Shown here: positions 27,111 through 34,693 of the stretch, one piece after another | Position numbering within the stretch: position 1 is the stretch's first letter | Layout: each line of letters begins with the position of its first letter | Made by a program: the position numbers and the translations under genes | Origin: Agromyces cerinus | GTDB taxonomy: Bacteria > Actinomycetota > Actinomycetes > Actinomycetales > Microbacteriaceae | Direction of reading: 5' to 3' | Length of the DNA stretch: 64,000 nucleotides | NCBI RefSeq assembly: GCF_016907835.1 | Contig: NZ_JAFBCT010000001.1 | Location: 2,542,001 to 2,606,000, forward strand | Notes under the pieces: generated by a model | The model's input: the letters and a program-made list of their open reading frames with translations, nothing else | What the model was told of the DNA's origin: nothing | The model's database searches: none

Positions 27111-27149
27111 CGGGTGCCCTCCCGCTCGCACCGAGCGGGAGGGCACCCG
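27111..27149 (+). terminator. strong hairpin terminator of the GH84 gene
   Basis: Bases 27111-27128 and 27132-27149 form a perfect 18-bp GC-rich stem with a CAC loop, 24 nt after the GH84 stop. Confidence 0.85.
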
Positions 27150-27234
27150 CGTTCGCGCCCCGTCGACAATGTCGTACCGGGCGAGTAACTTCGCGTTCGG
27201 AATCGCCACATCGCTCGACGAACGGGGAATCACG

Positions 27235-27810
27235 ATGTCAGACGTACTGCTCTTCCACCACGCGCTCGGCCCCACCGCGGGCCTGCACGCCTTCGCCGAC
27301 GAACTGCGCGCCGCCGGTCACACGGTGCACACGCCCGACCTCTTCGAGGGGCGCACGTTCGCGACGATCGAGGAGGGCGTCGGCTACGCCCGCGAGGTCG
27401 GGTGGGACGAGATCATGGCGCGCGGCGAGCGCGCCGCAGCCGCCCTGCCGAACGAGCTGGTCTACGGCGGCTTCTCACTCGGGGTCGTGCCCGCCCAGAA
27501 GCTCGCCCAGACCCGCGCCGGCGCGCGCGGTGCGCTGTTCTTCTACTCGTGCATGCCCGTCTCGGAGTTCGGCACCTGGCCGGCCGGCGTGCCCGTGCAG
27601 ATCCACGGCGCCGACGCCGACCCGATCTTCATGGACGAGGGCGACGTCGACGCCGCCCGCGAGCTGGTCGAGGCGGCCGACGACGCCGACCTCTTCCTCT
27701 ACCCCGGCGACCAGCACTACTTCGCCGACTCCAGCCTGCCGAGCTACGACGCGGCCGCGGCCGCACTGCTCACACAGCGCGTGCTCGAGTTCCTCGCACG
27801 GGTCGGCTGA
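27235..27810 (+). CDS. dienelactone hydrolase family protein
   Basis: A 191-residue alpha/beta hydrolase of the dienelactone hydrolase type. The nucleophile-elbow region reads GGFSLGVVPAQ (serine where the classical enzyme has cysteine), followed by the acid in HGADADPIF and histidine in PGDQHYFAD. The physiological ester substrate is unknown. ATG 27235 (MSDVLLFHHALG) matches the family N-terminus; the longer frame crosses the intergenic region after the terminator. Confidence 0.87.
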   Translation: MSDVLLFHHALGPTAGLHAFADELRAAGHTVHTPDLFEGRTFATIEEGVGYAREVGWDEIMARGERAAAALPNELVYGGFSLGVVPAQKLAQTRAGARGALFFYSCMPVSEFGTWPAGVPVQIHGADADPIFMDEGDVDAARELVEAADDADLFLYPGDQHYFADSSLPSYDAAAAALLTQRVLEFLARVG

Positions 27811-27834
27811 CGCCCGCCCGGCCGCGGGCAGCGC

Positions 27835-28731
27835 TCAACCGAGCCCGGCGCGCTCCTCCGCGGCATCCGACTCGCCCTCGACCGGGCGGTTCGACAGGCC
27901 CACCGATCCGCGCCCCTCGCTCGTCGACAGCGCCGCGGCGACCGCGACCGACTCGTCGACGTCGGGGTACTGCGGCCGCAGCTGCACGGCCTCTTGGCGG
28001 CGCTTCTCGCGCTTGGCCTTGCGCGCGGAGGCGACGAGGTTCAACGCCTCGACGAGGATGGCGAACGCCATCGGCGCGTAGATGAGTGCCTTGTCGATGT
28101 GCACGCCGAAGCCCTCGGCGATGAGGAACACGCCGATCAGCAGCAGGAACGACAGCGCGAGCATCTTCACCGTCGGGTGCTGGTTGACGAACGAGAAGAT
28201 GAAGCGCGACGCGAAGAGCATGATGCCGAACGAGAGCACGACGACGGTGACGATGACCACGAGGTTCTCGGTCATGCCGACGGCCGTGATGACCGAGTCG
28301 AGCGAGAAGACGATGTCGAGCGCGAGGATCTGCAGCAGCACCGAACTGAAGGTGATGCGCTTCGGCGCCGCGCCGCCGTGCTCCTCTTCGGCGCCCTCGA
28401 GCTTGTGGTGGATCTCGGTGACCGCCTTGTAGACGAGGAACAGGCCACCCGCGATCAGGATGAAGTCCTTGATCGAGAAGCCCATGCCGAACCACACGAC
28501 GACGTCTTCCTTCAGCGTGATGATCCATCCGGCGAAGAACACGAGCACCACGCGAATGACCATGGCGAGCGTCAGGCCGAGGTTGCGGGCGCGGGCCTGC
28601 TGCTCCTTCGGGAGCTTCGACGCGAGGATCGAGATGAAGATGACGTTGTCGACGCCGAGCACGACCTCGAGCACGAACAGCGTCACGAAGACGGCGATGA
28701 GATCCGGCGTGAATGCGAAGGAGAAGTCCAC
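27835..28731 (-). CDS. TerC family integral membrane protein
   Basis: A 298-residue membrane protein with about seven helices and the diagnostic acidic motif FVLEVVLGVDNVIFISILA (residues 19-37), repeated in degenerate form as LALDIVFSLDSVITAVG. TerC proteins are linked to tellurite resistance and to metal (manganese) export during protein secretion. The C-terminal 50 residues are a charged cytosolic tail. The start is GTG 28731; a nearby ATG at 28739 is out of frame. No partner ter genes are adjacent. Confidence 0.92.
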   Translation of the reverse strand: MDFSFAFTPDLIAVFVTLFVLEVVLGVDNVIFISILASKLPKEQQARARNLGLTLAMVIRVVLVFFAGWIITLKEDVVVWFGMGFSIKDFILIAGGLFLVYKAVTEIHHKLEGAEEEHGGAAPKRITFSSVLLQILALDIVFSLDSVITAVGMTENLVVIVTVVVLSFGIMLFASRFIFSFVNQHPTVKMLALSFLLLIGVFLIAEGFGVHIDKALIYAPMAFAILVEALNLVASARKAKREKRRQEAVQLRPQYPDVDESVAVAAALSTSEGRGSVGLSNRPVEGESDAAEERAGLG

Positions 28732-28786
28732 CCGCTCATGTTAGAGGCGCAGTCGCGAGCGGATGCCGCTTTCGCCGCCGTTTTCG

Positions 28787-29320
28787 CTAGGCCGGCGCGT
28801 ACCTCGCGAAGATGGTGCCCGACTCGGAGCCCTGCACCTCGAGCAGCCGCAGGCCGACCGGGTGCGGCGTGCGCAGTCGATCCTCGGCATTGCCGACGAT
28901 GAACGGGTGGATGCCCGCGTGCACCTCATCGACCAGCCCGGCATCCATGAGGGTCGCCGCCAGCTGCCCGTAGCCGTGCGAGATGATCGAGCCGTACTGG
29001 TCGCGAAGGCTCCGCACCGCCTCGGCCACGTCGCCCTCGATGAGCGTCGAGTTCCAGTCGAGCGGGCCCGTCAGCGTCGTCGAGGCCACGAACTTCGGCA
29101 GCGCGTTGTAGTGCGCCGCGAAGCCGCGCTCATCGGTCTGGGCCGGCCAGTACTCGCGGAAGAACTCGTAGCTCTCACGGCCGAGCAGCACCGCGTCGGC
29201 GCCGAAGACGAGTTCGTCGGAGTGGCGCACCAGGTCGGGTTCGTTGTCGTCGAACCACTGCTCCATCTGGTCGAACGCCCCGTCGAGTGTCATTTCGAAA
29301 GAGATCGTCACTGTTCCCAT
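28787..29320 (-). CDS. dihydrofolate reductase (RibD C-terminal) family protein
   Basis: A 177-residue protein with the DHFR/RibD reductase fold: VTISFEMTLDG at the N-terminus, LLGRESYEFFREYWP, and ISHGYGQLAATLMDAGLVDE, where the GYGQL region binds NADPH. It is not a housekeeping folate enzyme; family members are general NADPH reductases of unknown substrate. ATG 29320 matches the fold start. Confidence 0.88.
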   Translation of the reverse strand: MGTVTISFEMTLDGAFDQMEQWFDDNEPDLVRHSDELVFGADAVLLGRESYEFFREYWPAQTDERGFAAHYNALPKFVASTTLTGPLDWNSTLIEGDVAEAVRSLRDQYGSIISHGYGQLAATLMDAGLVDEVHAGIHPFIVGNAEDRLRTPHPVGLRLLEVQGSESGTIFARYAPA

Positions 29321-29389
29321 GCATTCCAGACTGCGCCTTCGGGCTCCGGATGTCACGGGGCTTGACGTGTGCCGCAGACGGCGGGTGCT

Positions 29390-30457
29390 TCAGCCGGCGT
29401 CGAGCTGCACCCTCGCCTCGAGCCCGAGGAAGTCGCCGTAGCGCGCCGCGGCATCCTGAATCGCCTCGACTTCGCGCGTCGACAGCGTGCGGTGCGGATG
29501 CATCGCGAACGTGACCGCCTTCGCCGACACGGTGCGCTTCATGCCGGCCACGAGCTGCGCGTCGACGAGCGCCATGCCGATGGCGGCCTCGCGCGCCCGC
29601 GGCACCACGCCGTCGGCGTCGATGACCCAGCGCGAGTCCTGATAGCCGCGGTACATCTCGTCGAGCACCTGCAGCAGGTGGCCGGCTGGCGCAGCGGATG
29701 CCGGGGCTTCGCCGGGCAGGTGCCAGAACGTTCGGCCGTCGTGCTCGAAGGAGTCGAGTCGATCGCCGGCCGCAGCGATGCCCCGCCGCACGTCGGTCAC
29801 CGTGAGGGTCGCCCAGTAGGCGAGGTCGCGATCGGTCGCCGGCCCGTGCGACGTGAAATAGCGCAGGGCGAGTTCGGCGAGCGCCTCGTCGCGTTCGAGT
29901 CGGCGCGGGTCGGGCACGCGGTCGGTGAAGCGGGCATAGGTGTGCTCGCCGTCGCGCGGCGCACCGCTGCAGACGAGGCTCTGCACCTCGAGTCGACCGA
30001 GCAGCAGCATGAGCTGCTGGCCGGTGAGCTGCTCGCCCCGTTCGGCGAGGCCCTCGGCGAGGTCGCCTCGGGTGCGGTCGGGCGACTCCGCGAGCATCTC
30101 CTCGATCGCAGCGCCGAGCGCCTCCAATCGGCTCGCGATCGGCTGCAGCTGCTGCTCGAAGATCGGCATCACCCGCGGCGCGGTGAGCTCCTGCAGCCAG
30201 AGCGCGTCGTCGGCGTGCACGTAGTGCCAGGTCGAGCGCAGCACGTGGATGCGCAGCACTCGCCCGTCGGCGAGCGCGCCGGCCAGATCAGCCTGGTCGG
30301 GCGAGGCCGTCCGCGTGGCGACCGCCCACGCCGACTGCGCGGCGTTCTCGGCCTGCACCGCAGTCAGGGTACGCACCACGTCTTCGGCGGTCGCGACGGG
30401 TGCGGCGAGCAGTTGCGAGTGCAGTCGCCAGCGGGCGAGGTCTCGATCGGTGATCAC
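29390..30457 (-). CDS. winged helix DNA-binding domain protein (AlkZ/YcaQ-like)
   Basis: A 355-residue protein of the HTH_42 family, related to AlkZ/YcaQ DNA glycosylases that unhook alkylated or crosslinked bases. The N-terminal VQAENAAQSAWAVATR segment and the internal winged-helix repeats (GPATDRDLAYWATLTVTDV) fit. The catalytic QxQ motif of E. coli YcaQ is not obvious, so it is a distant (AlkZ-like) member and activity is uncertain. The start GTG 30457 begins at VITDRDLARWRLHSQ, the conserved N-terminus. Confidence 0.8.
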   Translation of the reverse strand: MITDRDLARWRLHSQLLAAPVATAEDVVRTLTAVQAENAAQSAWAVATRTASPDQADLAGALADGRVLRIHVLRSTWHYVHADDALWLQELTAPRVMPIFEQQLQPIASRLEALGAAIEEMLAESPDRTRGDLAEGLAERGEQLTGQQLMLLLGRLEVQSLVCSGAPRDGEHTYARFTDRVPDPRRLERDEALAELALRYFTSHGPATDRDLAYWATLTVTDVRRGIAAAGDRLDSFEHDGRTFWHLPGEAPASAAPAGHLLQVLDEMYRGYQDSRWVIDADGVVPRAREAAIGMALVDAQLVAGMKRTVSAKAVTFAMHPHRTLSTREVEAIQDAAARYGDFLGLEARVQLDAG

Positions 30458-30585
30458 CCCTGCAGGGTATTTGCGCCAGGCACCGAGTACCAGAGCGCAC
30501 GCCGCGGAATCGGCCGTGGTGGCCGGATCCGCCGCATCGGCGTAGCCTGTGCCGCGACGTGCCCGCGAGCTCCGAGGAGGGTTCG

Positions 30586-31008
30586 ATGACGACGACGCCG
30601 ATCGTCTACGAGACCGTGCACCGCATCGCCTTCTCGGAGCTCGATCCGTTCCAGCACGTGAGCACCGGCAACTACGCCAGGTACTTCGCCGACCACCGCA
30701 TGGAGGGGCTGGCGACGTACGCCGGCTGGGATCTGCCCACCCTCGGCTCACTGGGTTTCATGACGTGGGTGCGGCGCATGGAGATCGACTTCATCAGGCC
30801 GGTGACCGCGGACCAGGAGGTCTCGATCACCTCCTTCGTGCGCGAGTTCCGAGGCCCCGACGCGATGATCGAGTGCACGATGACGGATGCCGCGGGCACG
30901 ACGGTCTCGACGTGCCTCATGGTCGTGGCCCACGTCGACGGCCGCACGCGGCGCGCCACGGACTGGCCCGACGAACTCCAGGCGCTCTTCTTCGAACCCG
31001 GCGACTGA
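30586..31008 (+). CDS. acyl-CoA thioesterase, 4HBT hotdog fold
   Basis: A 140-residue hotdog-fold thioesterase. The 4HBT signature is visible as FSELDPFQHVSTGNYARYF, with the catalytic aspartate in the ELDPFQHV part. It would hydrolyse acyl-CoA or acyl-protein thioesters in the cytosol. GAGGAGG 6 nt before ATG 30586 fixes the start. It is divergent from the AlkZ-like gene. Confidence 0.88.
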   Translation: MTTTPIVYETVHRIAFSELDPFQHVSTGNYARYFADHRMEGLATYAGWDLPTLGSLGFMTWVRRMEIDFIRPVTADQEVSITSFVREFRGPDAMIECTMTDAAGTTVSTCLMVVAHVDGRTRRATDWPDELQALFFEPGD

Positions 31009-31056
31009 CGCACCCGCATCGACGACGAGAAGCGTCGGCGGGCGGCACCGTTCACA

Positions 31057-31098
31057 GCCGAAGCCGCCGGCGCCCGGTGCGGGCGTCGGCGGCTCGGC
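31057..31098. terminator. bidirectional hairpin terminator
   Basis: GCCGCCGGCGCCCG (31063-31076) pairs with 31080-31093 over 14 positions including one G-T, and GCCG/CGGC extends the stem past a bulged A. It separates convergent genes. Confidence 0.7.
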
Positions 31099-31119
31099 GC
31101 GACGGGGTGATCTCGAGAG

Positions 31120-31791
31120 TCAGAGGCTCCGGGCCTCGATGTCGCCGTACGCGGTGGTCGCCGTGATGGCGAGTTCGGCGTCGGCGCCCTTGGTGTTGTT
31201 GAGCGAGTTCTGCACGCGGCCGTAGGTGGTGCCGGCGTCGAGCGTGGCGGATGCCCCGGGCACGACGCCGACCGACAGGTTGCCGGCCTGCGCGCTCAGC
31301 ACGACCGAGCCGCGCACGGCCTCGACGATGCGGATGTCGCCCTTCTGGGTGCTGATCTCCGCCGGGCCGTTGAGTCGGCCGACCACGACGTCGCCGGCGA
31401 GGGCCGAGAGCCGCAGGCTCGCTGCCTCGTCGATCTTGATCGTGCCGTTGGCTCCGTCGAAGGCGACGTCGCCGAGGCGCCCGACGCCGCGGAACTCCGC
31501 GGCGGCGGCCTTCGCCTCGACGCGCGATCCGGCGGGCAGCTGCACCGTGACCTCGACCGATCCCGACGGGCCGAGGATCTGGTTGCCGGCGGGCGTCGCG
31601 ACGCGCAGCACGCCGTCGCGGTACTCGACCGTCGTCTCTTCGGCCATCTTCACGTCGCGGCTCTTCGCCGCGTTGGCGGGGCGAACCTCGACCACGGTGT
31701 CGGCCCGGTCGGCGGCGATGACCTGCACGCGGCCCGCCGAGATGTCGAGCACGGCGGCGATGGGGGCGGTGGTGTCGAACTTCTGCAGCAT
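31120..31791 (-). CDS. DUF4097 family beta-strand repeat protein
   Basis: A 223-residue protein of repeated short beta strands (VDISAGRVQVIAADRADTVVEVRP, then ISTQKGDIRIVEA, LSAQAGNLSVGVV, TTAYGDIEARS) typical of DUF4097, a right-handed beta-helix-like adhesin-type fold. No signal peptide is present. AAGGA upstream supports the ATG. It is divergent from the HTH regulator at 32028, a recurrent pairing in actinomycetes, so that regulator probably controls it. Confidence 0.85.
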   Translation of the reverse strand: MLQKFDTTAPIAAVLDISAGRVQVIAADRADTVVEVRPANAAKSRDVKMAEETTVEYRDGVLRVATPAGNQILGPSGSVEVTVQLPAGSRVEAKAAAAEFRGVGRLGDVAFDGANGTIKIDEAASLRLSALAGDVVVGRLNGPAEISTQKGDIRIVEAVRGSVVLSAQAGNLSVGVVPGASATLDAGTTYGRVQNSLNNTKGADAELAITATTAYGDIEARSL

Positions 31792-32027
31792 GATGATTCC
31801 TTCTCAGTCGGTGTTGCATTCAGTTGATGTTTCTTATGTTGGTAACGCTACGTTGCGTTCACACATTGCACAACAAGAGAATTGCACCACCTCTCGAAAA
31901 CTCCTGATGAGAGCGGCATAATCGTTGCAGCGGGCTGAAGCTAACGCAATGAAGCGACCGAGCGCGCGTTGCAATGGATAGGGAACGAAGGTCATACTGG
32001 AGGCATCCGTCGACGAAGGAGGCCGAC

Positions 32028-32768
32028 ATGCCGGGAGGCAGACTCACCCAGCACGAACGCCAGCAGATCGCGATGGGCCTGGCCGACGACCTCGCCTACG
32101 CCGAGATCGCCAGGCGCCTCGATCGCCCGACCTCGACGATCACCCGCGAGGTGATGCGCAACGGCGGCCCGGCGGCCTACCGTGCCGATCTCGCGCAACG
32201 GGCCACGGAGCGCCGCACCCATCAGCGCAAGCCGGTGGCACCGCGCGGGCAGCACGCGCCCGCACCGGCCCATGGCCGCGATGCCGACGCGGTGCACGAG
32301 TACGAGGAGGCGTTCATCACGATCCTCATGCAGTCGGGACTCCCCCGCATGGCGGCCTCGGTGCTGACCTGCCTCTACACCTCCGACGCCGGCAGCCTGA
32401 CCTCGGCCGAGCTGGTGCAGCGCCTCCGGGTCAGCCCGGCATCGGTCTCCAAGGCGGTCGCGCTGCTCGAGAACGTGGGACTCGTGCGCCGGGAGGTCGA
32501 GGCCGGCCGACGCGAACGCTACTCGGCCGACAACGACGCCTGGTACCAGTCGATGATCGCCGCGGCACGCTCCAACGCCGAGCTCGCCGAGGCCGCCAGG
32601 CGCGGCGTCAACGTCTTCGGACGCGACACGCCCGCCGGCAACCGACTCCAGAACATGGCCCGCTTCGTGGACTTCGTCGCCGAGAGCATCAGCCGGGCCG
32701 CGGAGCAGGCACGGGACATCCTCTCGACGATGCCCGCCACGAATGCGACGAGCGCTGATGAACGCTGA
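32028..32768 (+). CDS. two-headed regulator: IS30-type HTH plus MarR-like winged helix
   Basis: A 246-residue DNA-binding protein. Residues 1-45 are an IS30-transposase-type helix-turn-helix (RLTQHERQQIAMGLADDLAY, ARRLDRPTSTITREVMRNGG), and residues about 95-190 form a MarR/GbsR-like winged helix (LTSAELVQRLRVSPASVSKAVALLE). No transposase DDE core is present. GAAGGAGG 6 nt before ATG 32028 supports the start. The 236-bp divergent region toward the DUF4097 gene is unusually AT-rich and holds several TTGCA/TGCAA words that could be its binding sites. Confidence 0.85.
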   Translation: MPGGRLTQHERQQIAMGLADDLAYAEIARRLDRPTSTITREVMRNGGPAAYRADLAQRATERRTHQRKPVAPRGQHAPAPAHGRDADAVHEYEEAFITILMQSGLPRMAASVLTCLYTSDAGSLTSAELVQRLRVSPASVSKAVALLENVGLVRREVEAGRRERYSADNDAWYQSMIAAARSNAELAEAARRGVNVFGRDTPAGNRLQNMARFVDFVAESISRAAEQARDILSTMPATNATSADER

Positions 32769-32821
32769 CGGATGTCGCGGCTCATGCAGTGCGAACGAGC
32801 GCGACCTGCGACGATCGAGGG

Positions 32822-33478
32822 ATGACCAGCCCTGACCTGATCGATCTCACCACCTGGACCCGGCGTGAGGCGTTCGAGCACTACCGCGACCGTGTGCCGT
32901 GCACCTACGCCATGACCGTCGAGATCGATGCGACGGCGTTCGCGGCGGCGCTGCGCGCCTCGTCACGCAAGACGTACGTCGCGCAGATCTGGGCGATCGC
33001 GACCGTCGTGAACCGGTACCGGGAGTTCCGCATGGCGCTGACCGACGCCGGCGAGCCGGCGAGCTGGCCCGTCGTGCACCCCGCATTCACGGTGTTCAAC
33101 GCCGAGCGCGAGACGTTCGCCGCGGTCTGGGCGCCGTACGACCCCGACTTCGGCCGCTTCCACGAGCAGGCCGCCGAGCTGCTCGCCACCGCGTCGAGCG
33201 CGACCACCATGTTCCCGCAGGGCGGGCTGCCGCCGAACGCGTTCGACGTGTCGAGCCTGCCGTGGACGAGCTTCACCGGATTCACGCTGCAGATCGACGG
33301 CGGCACGGGCCACCTGCTGCCGATCTTCACGCTCGGACGGTACGTCGAGCGCGACGGCCGCACGCTGCTGCCGGTCGCCGTGCAGATCCACCATGCCGCC
33401 GCCGACGGGTTCCACACGGCACAGCTGCTGGGCGACCTCGAAGCGCTCATGGGCGATGCGAGCTGGGTGGGCGCGTGA
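32822..33478 (+). CDS. type A chloramphenicol acetyltransferase-like protein
   Basis: A 218-residue protein with the classical CAT fold. The catalytic histidine motif HHAAADGFH appears near residues 193-201, and the N-terminus (WTRREAFEHYRDRVPCTYAM) and FTGFTLQI segment fit CatA. It could transfer acetyl from acetyl-CoA to chloramphenicol, but chromosomal CAT-like proteins of soil bacteria often act on other hydroxyl compounds. The stop overlaps the GTG of the next gene (GTGA, 33475-33478), so the two are coupled. Confidence 0.85.
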   Translation: MTSPDLIDLTTWTRREAFEHYRDRVPCTYAMTVEIDATAFAAALRASSRKTYVAQIWAIATVVNRYREFRMALTDAGEPASWPVVHPAFTVFNAERETFAAVWAPYDPDFGRFHEQAAELLATASSATTMFPQGGLPPNAFDVSSLPWTSFTGFTLQIDGGTGHLLPIFTLGRYVERDGRTLLPVAVQIHHAAADGFHTAQLLGDLEALMGDASWVGA

Positions 33479-33783
33479 CATCCGCTCAGCCCGCATCGCC
33501 GACCCGGCGCATCGAACTGACCCTGCACAAGCCGTGGTTCGCGCTCTACGGCCGGGTCAGGCCCACGCTCGTGATCGGGGGCCTCGGCCAACCCGCGCAG
33601 TGGGGAGTCGGCACCTGGCAACTGCCGGCCGACGAGACCGCGGTGATCGGCGTGTACCTGTTCAACCGCCTGTGGCGCTTCGGACGCGCCGACATCGCGC
33701 TCGAACCGCACCACGCGCCCGCGCTCGTGTACCGGGCACCGGCACTGCCGTTCCTTGCCGGCCGCATCCGTGTGCGGGTGTAG
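33475..33783 (+). CDS. small hypothetical protein coupled to the CAT-like gene
   Basis: A 102-residue protein with no signal peptide. Segments RIELTLHKPWFALYGRVRPTL and TWQLPADETAVIGVYLFNRLWRFG suggest a small beta-sheet domain. No known family recognised. The 4-bp overlap with the upstream stop supports reality and a shared function with the acetyltransferase. Confidence 0.65.
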   Translation: MTSAQPASPTRRIELTLHKPWFALYGRVRPTLVIGGLGQPAQWGVGTWQLPADETAVIGVYLFNRLWRFGRADIALEPHHAPALVYRAPALPFLAGRIRVRV

Positions 33784-33846
33784 CCTGCGAACGCTGTCGC
33801 GGCCGTCGCCCCGGCACGAACGACCGTGACGACCGAGGGAGCCAGC

Positions 33847-34257
33847 GTGCGGATCCGCGCCGTCGACCTGGTCGACGTGTTCGTCTACCTCGTAGTGCTC
33901 GGGCTGTTCACGCAGTTCCTGCCGAACGTCATCACCGAGTCGTTCCTCGTGTCGCTCCTGACCGCCGTACTGTTCAAGCTGGCGCTCGAGGTCATCGCGG
34001 TGCTGAAGACGCGGATCCTCGATCGGGTGCGCGCCGCGCGCACGCCCGCGGGCAAGACGCTGAATGCGGCGCTCCTGATGCTGCTCGGCGCCGGCAGCAA
34101 GTTCGTCATCCTGTGGCTCACCGATCTCGTGTTCGGCGACGCCGTGCAGCTCGGCGGGTTCTTCTCCGTCACGCTGCTCATCGTCGTGCTCATGCTCGCG
34201 CGTGCCGGCATCCGCCTGCTCGTCGACCGCACCCGGCCGCGCGACGGCACGGCGTGA
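33847..34257 (+). CDS. small membrane protein, unknown function
   Basis: A 136-residue protein with about four hydrophobic segments (residues 8-25, 33-50, 70-92, 98-118) and a basic loop KTRILDRVRAARTPAGK. GAGGGAG lies 5 nt before GTG 33847; the alternative GTG at 33826 has no Shine-Dalgarno and would add 7 residues. No family recognised. Confidence 0.6.
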   Translation: MRIRAVDLVDVFVYLVVLGLFTQFLPNVITESFLVSLLTAVLFKLALEVIAVLKTRILDRVRAARTPAGKTLNAALLMLLGAGSKFVILWLTDLVFGDAVQLGGFFSVTLLIVVLMLARAGIRLLVDRTRPRDGTA

Positions 34258-34285
34258 CGACGGCCGCTCGACTAGGGTCGCCGAT

Positions 34286-34693
34286 ATGATCCACCGGCCA
34301 CCGCCCGAGCTCGTCGTCGCCGTCGTGCTCGGCTACCTCAACGGGTTCGTCGCGGTGCTCGTGGGCATCGCGCTCATCTTCGCCCGCTACATTCCCGAAC
34401 TGACTGAAGGCGAGCGCGCGGTCGTCACGATCGTCGGCGCCTGCATCGTGCTGCTCGGCCTCTTCGTGATCGCGATCGCCTCGGGCCTCACACGTGCCCG
34501 CAACGACGCCCGGGTGCTCGTCACCGTGCTGCTCGACATCACCATCGCGCTCGACGTGGTGATCCTGATCGCCTCGCCGGGTCGCTGGTTCGTGATCGTC
34601 GACCTCGTGCTCGCAGCGGCCTCGATCACGGTGTTGTGGACGGGTCGAACTGCGCGGTTCTTCGCACGTACCGGCGATGCACGAACCGGATGA
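34286..34693 (+). CDS. membrane protein with four predicted helices
   Basis: A 135-residue protein of four hydrophobic segments and a charged C-terminal end. TAGGGT (34273-34278) ends 7 nt before the ATG with no Shine-Dalgarno, suggesting a leaderless message. Its 3' end overlaps the 3' end of the convergent P-type ATPase gene by 68 bp. Function unknown. Confidence 0.6.
   Translation: MIHRPPPELVVAVVLGYLNGFVAVLVGIALIFARYIPELTEGERAVVTIVGACIVLLGLFVIAIASGLTRARNDARVLVTVLLDITIALDVVILIASPGRWFVIVDLVLAAASITVLWTGRTARFFARTGDARTG

Noticed and set aside
32028..32162. IS30 transposase fragment
   Set aside because: The HTH is fused in frame to an intact MarR-like domain, with no DDE core or terminal inverted repeats.
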